44,444 bases of DNA from Coriobacteriaceae bacterium AF45-21 (GTDB taxonomy: Bacteria > Actinomycetota > Coriobacteriia > Coriobacteriales > Coriobacteriaceae), in NCBI GenBank assembly GCA_027682925.1, contig JAQCYU010000020.1, forward strand, positions 1-44,444, given 5' to 3'. Position 1 is the stretch's first letter, and each line of letters opens with the position of its first letter. The position numbers and the translations under genes are program-made. Below are positions 1 through 10,179 of this stretch, piece by piece. The notes beneath the pieces are model-generated. The model did no database searches. It had not been told where the DNA came from and saw nothing but the letters and a program-made list of their open reading frames with translations.

Positions 1-167
1 CGCAAGGCCGCCGCTGAGGCTAAGGCTCTGAGGCTAAGGCTGCCGAGAAGGCTAAGCGTGCCGCTAAGTTCGCCGAGGAGGCTGCCAAGCAGGCCGCCGA
101 GGCTCCCGCAGAGGCTCCCGTCGAGGAGGCCGCTGCCGAGGCCGAGACCACCGAGGCTGCTGAGTAA
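1..167 (+). CDS. C-terminal tail of an Ala/Glu/Lys-rich protein (5' end outside window, frame break)
   Basis: The reading frame that ends at TAA 165-167 encodes a tail made almost only of Ala, Glu, Lys and Pro, ending in ETTEAAE. It is open only back to a TGA at 15-17. The same Ala/Glu/Lys pattern (RKAAAEAKA) continues upstream in frame 1. The switch occurs near base 30, where GCTCTGAG stands for an expected GCTGCTGAG, so one base is probably missing inside a short repeat. Such low-complexity acidic tails occur on several actinobacterial ribosomal and ribosome-associated proteins, but nothing diagnostic is left here and I do not name the gene. A strong terminator follows, so it is the last gene of its transcript. 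Confidence 0.5.
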
Positions 168-204
168 ATAGCTCGCCGCGGAATCACTCGCATTCATGGC
201 ATGA

Positions 205-240
205 GGGCCGTGCATCCATTTGGGTGCGCGGCCCTTTTCT
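205..240 (+). terminator. Rho-independent terminator after the upstream gene
   Basis: Stem GGGCCGTGCATCC (205-217) pairs with GGGTGCGCGGCCC (222-234) through 13 pairs including G-T wobbles, with loop ATTT, followed by TTTTCTTTT. The inner part (GCATCC, loop, GGGTGCGC) is the same as in the hairpin at 4555-4576. Confidence 0.85.
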
Positions 241-308
241 TTTTATTGGCGCAAGCTAACCTGTCCCCGTGGCACCAAATGGCAGAGAGACGGCGTTTGC
301 TCAGATAA

Positions 309-345
309 AACCTGCCAAAATAAACCTGTTCCATTGCGGCAGGTT
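309..345. repeat. Small hairpin carrying an AAACCTGTTCC loop
   Basis: Arms AACCTGCC (309-316) and GGCAGGTT (338-345) enclose a loop with AAACCTGTTCC. The element at 12435-12473 has the same layout, and a related AACCTGTCCCC string lies at 258-268. It sits in the 307-bp gap before secA (168-474). Apart from this element and the terminator I see only a possible -10 (TACAAT, 408-413) without a convincing -35. Confidence 0.6.
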
Positions 346-474
346 GGTCATAGTTATTACGTGGCGGTCGAGGTCGACCGTATAGGCCGCGCCTTGTTTG
401 GCTAAAGTACAATCATCTGTGTTTAACTCGCCCGCAGCTGCACGGCGTGGGCGATGGCCAAAAAGGAAAACCAC

Positions 475-3279
<2,805 letters not shown>

Positions 3280-3280
<1 letters not shown>

Positions 3281-4427
3281 TGGCTGAGGCTTTAGAGGTA
3301 ACGCCCGCCGAGCTGGACGCGTTTGCGGACCGGCTCGGCGAGGTCGAGTCGTATCTCCACTTGGACGAAAAGCGCACGCGCGTGACCGAGCTCGAGGCCA
3401 AAAGCGTGGCCCCCGGCTTTTGGGATGACGCCGACGCCGCCCGTGCCACCATGGAGGAAATCGCGCGCACCAAGGAAGATATCGCTGCCGTGGACAACGC
3501 GCGCGGCGAGCTTTCCGATGCCCGCGCCGCGCTGGAGCTTGCCGAGGAGATGGGGGATGACCCCGATGCCGCCGCCCTTCGCGAGGAGCTACAGCCACGG
3601 CTGAGCGCCTGGCCCGTGCCATCGATGAGCTTGAGCTTTCGAGCTGGTTTACCGGTGAGTTCGATCACGGCGATGCCATTGTGACCATCAAGCCCGGACA
3701 GGGTGGTCTGGAGGCCCAGGACTGGACCTTCATGCTCTTTAAGATGTACATGAAGTACTGTCAGCGTCGCGGCTGGAAGGTCACGATTAACGACTGCCCC
3801 GCTGCTGAGGTCATCGGCATCGACCGCGCGACCTTTACCGTCGAGGGCAAGGACGCATTTGGCATGCTGCGCGCCGAGGCCGGCGTCCACCGCTTGGTGC
3901 GCATTAGCCCCACCGACGACAAGAAACGCCGCCAGACCACGTTCGCCGGCGTCGAGGTCATCCCCGTGCTACCCGATGATATCGATATCGAGATCAGCCC
4001 CGATGACATCCGCGTGGACGTGTACCACGCGAGCGGCCCGGGCGGTCAGGGCGTGAACACCACCGACTCCGCCGTGCGCGTGACGCATTTCCCCAGCGGC
4101 ATTGTGGTCACCTGCCAAAACGAGCGCAGCCAGATCCAGAACAAGGCCGCGTGCATGCAGATCCTCAAGGCTCGCCTGTACGAGATTGAGCTCGAGAAGC
4201 GCGCCGAGGCCCTGGATGAGATTCGCGGACCCAAAACCACGATTGGTTTTGGCAACCAGATCCGCAGCTACGTGCTCTACCCGTATCAGATGGTTAAGGA
4301 CCTACGCACGGGCGTTGAGACCAGCAACGTCGAGGCGGTTCTTGACGATGGCGACCTGGACCCGTTTGTTATTGGCTACCATCGCTGGGCCACTGGCAAC
4401 GCTGACGCGGAGATCCCATCTGCATAA
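3280..4427 (+). CDS. prfB: Peptide chain release factor 2 (one frame break; SPT instead of SPF)
   Basis: RF2 reads UAA and UGA stops and triggers peptide release on the ribosome. The catalytic GGQ loop is present (SGPGGQGVNTTDSAVR), as are the RF2-type GWK region and the C-terminal RSYVL and KDLRTGVET motifs. It is recognised as RF2 by its place after secA and overall similarity. The frame breaks after 3588: one G is missing in GAG-GCT, and restoring it joins REEATATAERLARAIDELE to the downstream frame, giving about 382 residues. This lies near codon 103, far from the usual autoregulatory shift site around codon 25, and the first 50 codons hold no in-frame TGA. The anticodon-like tripeptide, normally Ser-Pro-Phe, reads Ser-Pro-Thr (AGC CCC ACC, about 3906-3914). 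Confidence 0.93.
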
Positions 4428-4453
4428 ACCGCCCGGTTTATGTGGAAATGGAT

Positions 4454-4515
4454 AAAACCCTCCGAGCAGGGTGGTTTTGTATCCAAAGCAAACCCTGCGC
4501 AGGGGTGGTTTTTGT
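4454..4515 (+). terminator. Paired terminator-like hairpins after prfB
   Basis: Two short GC hairpins in tandem follow the prfB stop. AACCCT...AGGGTGGTTTT spans about 4456-4478, and AACCCTGCGCAGGGGTGGTTTTT spans about 4491-4513; each ends in a T run. Stems are short (5-6 bp) but the repeated layout supports termination. Confidence 0.6.
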
Positions 4516-4554
4516 TCGGCGAATCGGTAGAATCGAATACAGCAAGAAGTTCGA

Positions 4555-4581
4555 AGCGCATCCGTTTGGGTGCGCTTTTTT
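4555..4581 (+). terminator. Terminator-like hairpin directly before the YitT-family ribosome site
   Basis: AGCGCATCC (4555-4563) pairs with GGGTGCGCT (4568-4576), followed by six T. The ribosome site GGGAGG lies only about 8 bp further on. It may close the upstream transcript or act as a leader attenuator for the membrane-protein gene. Confidence 0.65.
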
Positions 4582-4593
4582 GAGGGAGGTAGC

Positions 4594-5484
4594 ATGGCAT
4601 ATCGTCTGGACATCAAGCGCATTCTATCGATGAACTTCTTTCACGACCTGCCCCAGATTATGTTGGGGTGCGCTCTGGCCGCTATTGCGACCGACCTGTT
4701 TTTGATTCCCAACGGCCTTGCTGCCGGTGGTGTTACGGGCCTTGCCACCATTATCCAGGCGGTCGGCGCATCGCGCGGCATATCGCTTCCCGTTGGTATT
4801 CAGACGATCGTGATGAACGCCTTGCTGTTGCTGGTCGTTATGCGCGAGGGCGGCATGTTCTACGTGGTGCAGACCGCGACGGGCTTTGTGCTGCTGGGCT
4901 TCTTTACCGATCTGTTCGCCCCGTTTGTAGCACCTCTGGCGGATGCGGACCTGATGCTCCCTGCCATGTGGGGCGGCATTATTACAGGCATCGGTTACGG
5001 CATGGTGCTGCGCGCCGGCGCCAACACCGGCGGCTCGGACACGATTGGCCAAATCATCTCGCGTAATACCTCGCTGCCCGTGGGCTCGACCGTCATGGCG
5101 ATCGATGTTGCCGTATGCGCGCTGTCGGCTCCGGTCTTTTCAGTCGAAAATGCACTATATGCAGGCCTTTCGATGGTCATTAGCGGCTACGTGATCGATG
5201 CCGTGGTCGATGGTGGCAACAAACGCCGTATGGTACTCATCATCTCGGACAAGTTCCCTGATATCGCTGCCGATATCATGTATGGCCTGGGTCGTGGTTG
5301 TACCAAGTTTAAGGCGACTGGCATGTATTCGGGTGCCGAGAAGCCGGTGATCATGGTCATCGTGAGCCGTCGAGAGCTCAATACCCTCAAGACGATCGTG
5401 CGCGAGCGCGATCCTCACGCCATCGTGACGGTCGCCGACGTTACGGAAGCTTTCGGCGAGGGATTCAAGGACATTAGCGCGTAG
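4594..5484 (+). CDS. YitT family membrane protein with C-terminal DUF2179 domain
   Basis: The protein has about 296 residues. The first 200 contain five to six hydrophobic segments, including IMLGCALAAIATDLFLIPNG near the start and the family-typical GANTGGSD loop. The last 80 form a soluble domain like DUF2179 (KRRMVLIISDKFPDI through HAIVTVADVTEAFGEGF). Such proteins are widespread in Gram-positive bacteria and presumed to be transporters or membrane sensors; the substrate is unknown. The ATG at 4594 follows GAGGGAGGTAGC, a strong ribosome site, and a GTG 24 bases upstream lies inside the hairpin and is unlikely. The gene appears to stand alone. The 208-bp gap after it is AT-rich and probably holds the transketolase promoter, but I cannot pick one out. 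Confidence 0.88.
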   Translation: MAYRLDIKRILSMNFFHDLPQIMLGCALAAIATDLFLIPNGLAAGGVTGLATIIQAVGASRGISLPVGIQTIVMNALLLLVVMREGGMFYVVQTATGFVLLGFFTDLFAPFVAPLADADLMLPAMWGGIITGIGYGMVLRAGANTGGSDTIGQIISRNTSLPVGSTVMAIDVAVCALSAPVFSVENALYAGLSMVISGYVIDAVVDGGNKRRMVLIISDKFPDIAADIMYGLGRGCTKFKATGMYSGAEKPVIMVIVSRRELNTLKTIVRERDPHAIVTVADVTEAFGEGFKDISA

Positions 5485-5692
5485 GGCCGACCGCGTCCCA
5501 TCCAAAAGACGTTCACATTGATAAACCGTTTCATCAGCGGTTCTGCCTGCTCAATTGCTCAAATAATGATAAAAAGTCTGGTAAAGCCATCAGTTTCCAG
5601 CATAATGAAGGACGTACGTGCATCGCGGCTGGGTTGGGATTACCTTTCCATGTCGTGCGCATCTTGTCTAAAGAGGATGAAAGGAAGGCACA

Positions 5693-6523
5693 ATGAGCGA
5701 CGAAGAGCTCAAAAAGGTTGCCAACGAGGTAAGGAAGGGCATCGTCACCGGCGTGCACGCTGCCAAGTCCGGCCATCCGGGCGGTTCGCTCGGCGCTGCC
5801 GACATCATGACCTATCTGTACTTTGAGGAAATGAACGTCGACCCGTCCGATCCCCGCAAGGCCGATCGCGACCGTTTTGTGCTCTCCAAGGGCCATTGCG
5901 CTCCGGGCCTGTACGCCGTGCTCGCCGAGCGCGGGTTCTTCCCCAAAGAGGACCTCAAGACGCTGCGCCATATCGGCAGCCACCTGCAGGGCCATCCCAA
6001 CATGAACGACACTCCGGGCGTTGACATGTCCACCGGTTCGCTCGGCCAGGGCATCTCCGCCGCCGTGGGCATGGCCGTTGCCGCCAAGCACTGGGGCGAT
6101 ACTTATCGCACGTACGCCCTGCTGGGCGATGGCGAGAGCGAGGAGGGCCAGGTTTGGGAGGCCGCCATGTTTGCCGGCAACCAGCAGCTCGACAACCTCT
6201 GTGTGATCGTCGACCACAACGGCCTGCAGATCGACGGTCCCGTCGAGGAGGTCAACGACCCCATGCCGCTCGCCGACAAGTTCCGCGCCTTTAAGTTCCA
6301 CGTGGTGGAGCTTGCCGACGGCAACGATTTCGATCAGATCCGCGCCGCCTTTGCCGAGGCTCGCGCTACCAAGGGCCAGCCGACCGCCATTATCGCCGAG
6401 ACCCTGAAGGGCAAGGGCGTGTCCTTTATGGAGAACCAGGTTGGTTGGCACGGCAAGGCCCCCAACGATGAACAGTTTGAGCAGGCCATGGCAGAGCTCA
6501 CGGCCGCCGGAGAGGAGCTCTAG
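5693..6523 (+). CDS. Transketolase, N-terminal subunit
   Basis: This 276-residue protein is the thiamine-diphosphate-binding half of a split transketolase, which moves two-carbon units between sugar phosphates in the pentose phosphate pathway. Visible motifs are KSGHPGGSLG, LSKGHCAPGLYA, TGSLGQGIS and the ThDP/Mg motif GDGESEEGQVWEAA...DHN. The start at 5693 is preceded by GAAAGGAAGG. The C-terminal subunit begins one base after this stop, so the two are translated from one message. Two-gene transketolases are common in Gram-positive bacteria and archaea. Confidence 0.93.
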   Translation: MSDEELKKVANEVRKGIVTGVHAAKSGHPGGSLGAADIMTYLYFEEMNVDPSDPRKADRDRFVLSKGHCAPGLYAVLAERGFFPKEDLKTLRHIGSHLQGHPNMNDTPGVDMSTGSLGQGISAAVGMAVAAKHWGDTYRTYALLGDGESEEGQVWEAAMFAGNQQLDNLCVIVDHNGLQIDGPVEEVNDPMPLADKFRAFKFHVVELADGNDFDQIRAAFAEARATKGQPTAIIAETLKGKGVSFMENQVGWHGKAPNDEQFEQAMAELTAAGEEL

Positions 6524-6524
6524 G

Positions 6525-7466
6525 ATGGCAGACGTCAAGAAAATCGCCACGCGTGTAAGCTACGGCGAGGCCCTCGTCGAGCTCGCCAACGAGCACGATG
6601 ACTTTGTGGTCCTCGACGCCGACCTGGCCGCCGCCACGCAGACCGGTAAGTTTAAGGCCGCTTGCCCCGACCGCTTCTTCGACGTGGGTATCGCCGAGAG
6701 CAACCTGATGGGCGTCGCCGCCGGTATCGCGACCACTGGTCGTGTTGCCTTCGCGAGTACCTTTGCCATGTTCGCTGCCGGTCGCGCCTTTGAGCAGGTC
6801 CGCAACTCCATCGGCTACCCGCACCTCAACGTTAAGATCGGTGCCACGCACGCCGGCATCTCGGTGGGCGAGGACGGCGCCACGCACCAGTGCTGCGAGG
6901 ATATCGCCCTCATGCGCGTCATCCCCGGCATGACCGTAATTGTTCCCGCCGACGACGTGGAGGCCCGCGCCGTGACGCGCGCCGCCTACGAGTGCGACGG
7001 TCCGGTGTACATGCGCTTCGCCCGTTTGGCCTCGCCGGTTATCAACGACCCCGAGACCTACAAGTTCGAGTTGGGTAAGGGCATTGTCATGCGCGAGGGC
7101 GCCGATGTGACCATCATCGCCTGCGGCCTGATGGTCGGCGAGGCTCTCGAGGCCGCCGAGCAGCTCGCTGCCGAGGGCATCGACGCCGAGGTCATCAACA
7201 TGCACACCATCAAGCCCATCGATGCCGACCTGATCGTCAAGAGCGCCACCAAGACCGGCCACGTCGTGACCGTCGAGGAGCACTCTGTGATCGGTGGCCT
7301 GGGCAGCGCCGTTGCCGACGTCCTGTGCGAGCAGTGCCCGACGCCGCTCAAGAAGATCGGCGTCAACGATACCTTTGGCGAGTCCGGCCCGGGCGCCGAG
7401 CTCCTGCACAAGTACGGCCTGGACGCCGCCAACATCGTGGCGACCACCAAGGAGTTCTTGGCATAA
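6525..7466 (+). CDS. Transketolase, C-terminal subunit
   Basis: The 313-residue partner of the preceding gene covers the pyrimidine-binding and C-terminal transketolase domains. It shows DLAAATQTGKF, the catalytic-Glu region DVGIAESNLMGVAAG and the loop GATHAGISVGEDGATHQ. The C-terminal domain reads VTVEEHSVIGGLGSAVAD. The start ATG comes right after the TAG of the first subunit and uses GGAGAGGAGCTC within its 3' end as ribosome site. A terminator follows. Together the pair should form a complete transketolase heterotetramer. Confidence 0.92.
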   Translation: MADVKKIATRVSYGEALVELANEHDDFVVLDADLAAATQTGKFKAACPDRFFDVGIAESNLMGVAAGIATTGRVAFASTFAMFAAGRAFEQVRNSIGYPHLNVKIGATHAGISVGEDGATHQCCEDIALMRVIPGMTVIVPADDVEARAVTRAAYECDGPVYMRFARLASPVINDPETYKFELGKGIVMREGADVTIIACGLMVGEALEAAEQLAAEGIDAEVINMHTIKPIDADLIVKSATKTGHVVTVEEHSVIGGLGSAVADVLCEQCPTPLKKIGVNDTFGESGPGAELLHKYGLDAANIVATTKEFLA

Positions 7467-7512
7467 GGCAAGACGAGGCAAAGTATCGCGTCGACAACCG
7501 CAAACAAGCCAG

Positions 7513-7550
7513 AACAGGGGCGTCCTCAAAGAGGGTGCCCCTGTTTATGC
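7513..7550 (+). terminator. Terminator after transketolase
   Basis: Perfect 9-bp stem AACAGGGGC (7513-7521) and GCCCCTGTT (7537-7545) with a 15-nt loop. Only a weak T run follows. Confidence 0.7.
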
Positions 7551-7685
7551 TGAATTTAAATTAGAGTCCTGCCAAGCAAAGTTCCCATGGGGAAACGAGC
7601 CCATCCCAACAAAGTGCAATTCAGACCCTTCCAATTTTGTATGCGCAGCATCTCAAGTTGGTGCGTCGGCCCCATAGTAGCCGCA

Positions 7686-7813
7686 GGCCGGGCGCAGGGT
7701 TACCTCCCAAATCTTTCCGCAGCGCAGGCCGGCGTTTGTCCGCAGCTCCGCAGGAGCAGGACAAATGCCGGCCATGCGCGAGGACGATTTGGGAGGTAAC
7801 CCTGCGCCCGGCC
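7686..7813. repeat. 128-bp nested hairpin in the transketolase-ftsE gap
   Basis: The outer arms are perfect 28-mers, 7686-7713 and 7786-7813, starting GGCCGGGCGCAGGGTTACCT and ending with its complement. Inside is a second stem, GGCCGGCGTTTGTCC with GGACAAATGCCGGCC (one mismatch), capped by GCTCC-GCA-GGAGC. The whole unit can fold into one long three-tier hairpin. It has no T tract and lies in the 450-bp gap 7467-7916, where I see no gene. It resembles a palindromic mobile element more than a terminator. Confidence 0.85.
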
Positions 7814-7916
7814 GGTGAGACCCAAACCCCGCCATGCTTCTTATGTGCAGTAAAGCTAATGCTGCTAAAATACAAAGCGCTCATGTAGTTTAAACGCACG
7901 ACGATAAGGAGCACCA

Positions 7917-9137
7917 GTGGGTAACCACTTCCGTACCTCCGGTGCGGGCGATGACGCCCCCAAGACGCAGCCAGGCGCCGCGGGCACTCGTTTCGCCACC
8001 CCGGATTCAGAGGATCAGCTGTTTAGCCCGGTCCCCGCACAGCCGGCAGATCAGGCACAGCCGGCATCAGATCCCTTTGCCTACAATCCCACCAATGATG
8101 TCGAGCTTTCCGAGGCCGCGGGTTTTGAGTCCGTGCAGAAGGTGACCGCTCGCGTGGATCAGCCCCAGGCGGACGTTGTCGCGCCGCAGCCTGTCATGGC
8201 CGGTATTCCCGACCCCATGGCTCCTGCGACTCCGGCGCCACAGCCTGCGCAGACCGGCCTTTTTGCCGGTATTCCCGATCCCACACAGCCTGCGGCTCCC
8301 GTAGTTGAGAGCGATCAGGCCGCCGAGGTCGCAAGCCTCGACAATGCGCTCAACAACCCCGACTTTACGTCGGTATTTGCGCCCATCGATCCGCAGGCCA
8401 GCCGCAAGAAGATGGCCAAGCAGGCCGGTGTCGAGCCCGTCATCCTCATGGAGCACGTCACCAAGATCTACCCGGCACAGCCCAACAAGCCCGCGCTCGA
8501 CGACATCAACATCGAGATCTATCCGGGTGAGTTTGTCTTCTTGGTCGGTCACTCCGGCTCGGGTAAGACCACGCTGCTGTCGACGCTCAATCGCGACGTC
8601 AAGCCGACGAGCGGCCGCATTTTGGTCGCCGGCCAGGACCTTATGAAGATCAAGAATCGCAAGGTTCCGTTCTTGCGTCGCCAGATCGGTGCCGTGTTCC
8701 AGGACTTTAAGCTCCTGCCGCAGAAGTCCGCCTACGAAAACGTGGCGTTTGCCCTGCAGTGCATCGGCAAGCCCAGGGGCGTCATTCGCAGCCAGGTGCC
8801 CGAGGTGCTTCGCCTGGTCGGTCTGGCCGATCAGATGGACTCTCTGCCCGATCAGCTGTCCGGTGGCGAGCAGCAGCGCGTCGCCGTTGCCCGCGCTATG
8901 GTCAACCGTCCGCCGCTGCTTATCTGCGACGAGCCCACGGGCAACCTCGACCCGGCGATTTCGCTGGGCATTATGAAGCTGCTCGAGCGCATTAACCGTA
9001 CCGGCACCACCGTGATCGTCGCCACGCACGACCGCGAGATGGTCGATAGCATGCACCGTCGCGTGATCGCCCTCGAGGGCGGCCACGTTATCCGCGACCA
9101 GGAGAGGGGAGGTTACGGCAACTATGGCACCAACTAA
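7917..9137 (+). CDS. ftsE: Cell-division ABC ATPase FtsE with a long disordered N-terminal extension
   Basis: FtsE is the cytoplasmic ATPase of the FtsEX complex, which controls peptidoglycan hydrolases at the division site. The ABC domain starts near residue 175 (VILMEHVTKIYPAQ). It has Walker A GHSGSGKT at 211-218, signature LSGGEQQRVAVARA from 314, Walker B LLICDEPTGNLDP and H-loop VIVATHD. Normal FtsE is about 225 residues; this one has 406 because of a roughly 170-residue Pro/Ala/Asp-rich front part with the repeated phrase GIPDP. The GTG start at 7917 follows GATAAGGAGCACCA. Reading is open and uninterrupted, so the extension looks real, though an internal start near MAKQAG (about 8412) would give a normal-sized FtsE. 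ftsX overlaps the 3' end by 14 bases. Confidence 0.92.
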   Translation: MGNHFRTSGAGDDAPKTQPGAAGTRFATPDSEDQLFSPVPAQPADQAQPASDPFAYNPTNDVELSEAAGFESVQKVTARVDQPQADVVAPQPVMAGIPDPMAPATPAPQPAQTGLFAGIPDPTQPAAPVVESDQAAEVASLDNALNNPDFTSVFAPIDPQASRKKMAKQAGVEPVILMEHVTKIYPAQPNKPALDDINIEIYPGEFVFLVGHSGSGKTTLLSTLNRDVKPTSGRILVAGQDLMKIKNRKVPFLRRQIGAVFQDFKLLPQKSAYENVAFALQCIGKPRGVIRSQVPEVLRLVGLADQMDSLPDQLSGGEQQRVAVARAMVNRPPLLICDEPTGNLDPAISLGIMKLLERINRTGTTVIVATHDREMVDSMHRRVIALEGGHVIRDQERGGYGNYGTN

Positions 9138-10044
9138 CGTGGGCTACTCCTTCAAAGAGGCAATCAGTCACTTCTTCCGTAACTGGACTACCTCGCTCGG
9201 CGCCGTCATCACGATCTTCCTTTCGCTGTTTATCATCGGCCTGTTCATCATGGGCTCCGCGATGCTGAACTCCGTGATCGGCACCGTCGAGGATCAGGTC
9301 GTCATCAACGCCTTTATTAGCGATGACGCCGACCAGGCAGATGTTCAGGCCTTTGAGGCTGAGCTCAAGACGTGGAGCAACGTCAAGTCCGTGACGTACA
9401 AGGACAAGGACGACGCGCTGGCCGAGTATACGAGCAAGATGTCGGGCAACGCCGACGCCACCATGAGCGCGCTCGATGGCCAGAACCCGCTGCCGGCTTC
9501 GTTTGCAATTGAGATGGACGATCCGTCCAAGGTCGAGAGCACGGCCCAGAAGCTCAAGAAAAACGCCGACTTCCAGAAGATCGCGGATGACGGCGACGTC
9601 AACGCGAGCGTGCTGTACGGCCAAGAGGAAGTGAGCCGCCTGTTCCAGGTGACCAACTACATCCGCATCGCCGCCGTGGTGCTCGTTGGCCTTTTGACCT
9701 TTATCGCATTCATCTTCATCAACAACACGATTCGCCTGTCCATCACGGCGCGTCGTCGTGAGATTGCGATTATGCGTCTGGTCGGCGCCAGCAACGGCTT
9801 CATTCGCGGCCCGTTTATCACCGAGGGCGTACTGCAGGCCATTTTGGGCTCGCTGCTTTCCATCGGCGTTCTGGAGCTGCTGCGCAATCTGATGATTCCG
9901 CGTTTGCAGGAGAGCATCGGCTGGATGTCGTTTGCCCTGCCGATGCAGTACTACCTGGTGACCTATGCTGCGCTGATTCTGGTCGGTGTGATTATCGGTC
10001 TCTTTGGTTCTGCCATAGCCATGCGCCGCTACCTGCGCGTGTAG
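9124..10044 (+). CDS. ftsX: Cell-division membrane protein FtsX
   Basis: The 306-residue protein has the FtsX layout. A transmembrane helix lies at about 24-46, then an extracytoplasmic domain of about 140 residues, then three C-terminal helices (IAAVVLVGLLTFIAFIFI; PFITEGVLQAILGSLLSIGV; the final helix near residue 280). The loop ARRREIAIMRLVGASNGFIRGPF is typical of the family and contacts FtsE. The start at 9124 overlaps ftsE and is served by GAGAGGGGAGG inside it, which points to translational coupling. A clear terminator follows. Confidence 0.93.
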   Translation: MAPTNVGYSFKEAISHFFRNWTTSLGAVITIFLSLFIIGLFIMGSAMLNSVIGTVEDQVVINAFISDDADQADVQAFEAELKTWSNVKSVTYKDKDDALAEYTSKMSGNADATMSALDGQNPLPASFAIEMDDPSKVESTAQKLKKNADFQKIADDGDVNASVLYGQEEVSRLFQVTNYIRIAAVVLVGLLTFIAFIFINNTIRLSITARRREIAIMRLVGASNGFIRGPFITEGVLQAILGSLLSIGVLELLRNLMIPRLQESIGWMSFALPMQYYLVTYAALILVGVIIGLFGSAIAMRRYLRV

Positions 10045-10068
10045 GCATGCCTGGAATTCATCCCTTCC

Positions 10069-10102
10069 AACGGGTCGTCTCTTATGGGGCGGCCCGTTTT
10101 TT
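10069..10102 (+). terminator. Terminator after ftsX
   Basis: AACGGG (10069-10074) pairs with CCCGTT (10093-10098), with extra internal pairing, followed by TTTT. Confidence 0.8.
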
Positions 10103-10179
10103 GATCTCTAGGGGACGGCAGGAAAGCGAATCATTTGGGTAGACTCTTTGGAGTTCGTCATCGATAGCAAGGAGGCGCC

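Noticed and set aside
394..413. secA promoter TTGTTT...TACAAT
   Set aside because: The two hexamers are only 8 bp apart, and no -35 lies at 16-18 bp from TACAAT.
7621..7914. Small protein genes in the 7.6-7.9 kb gap
   Set aside because: The frames on both strands run through the large hairpin and mirror one another, as expected for inverted-repeat DNA.
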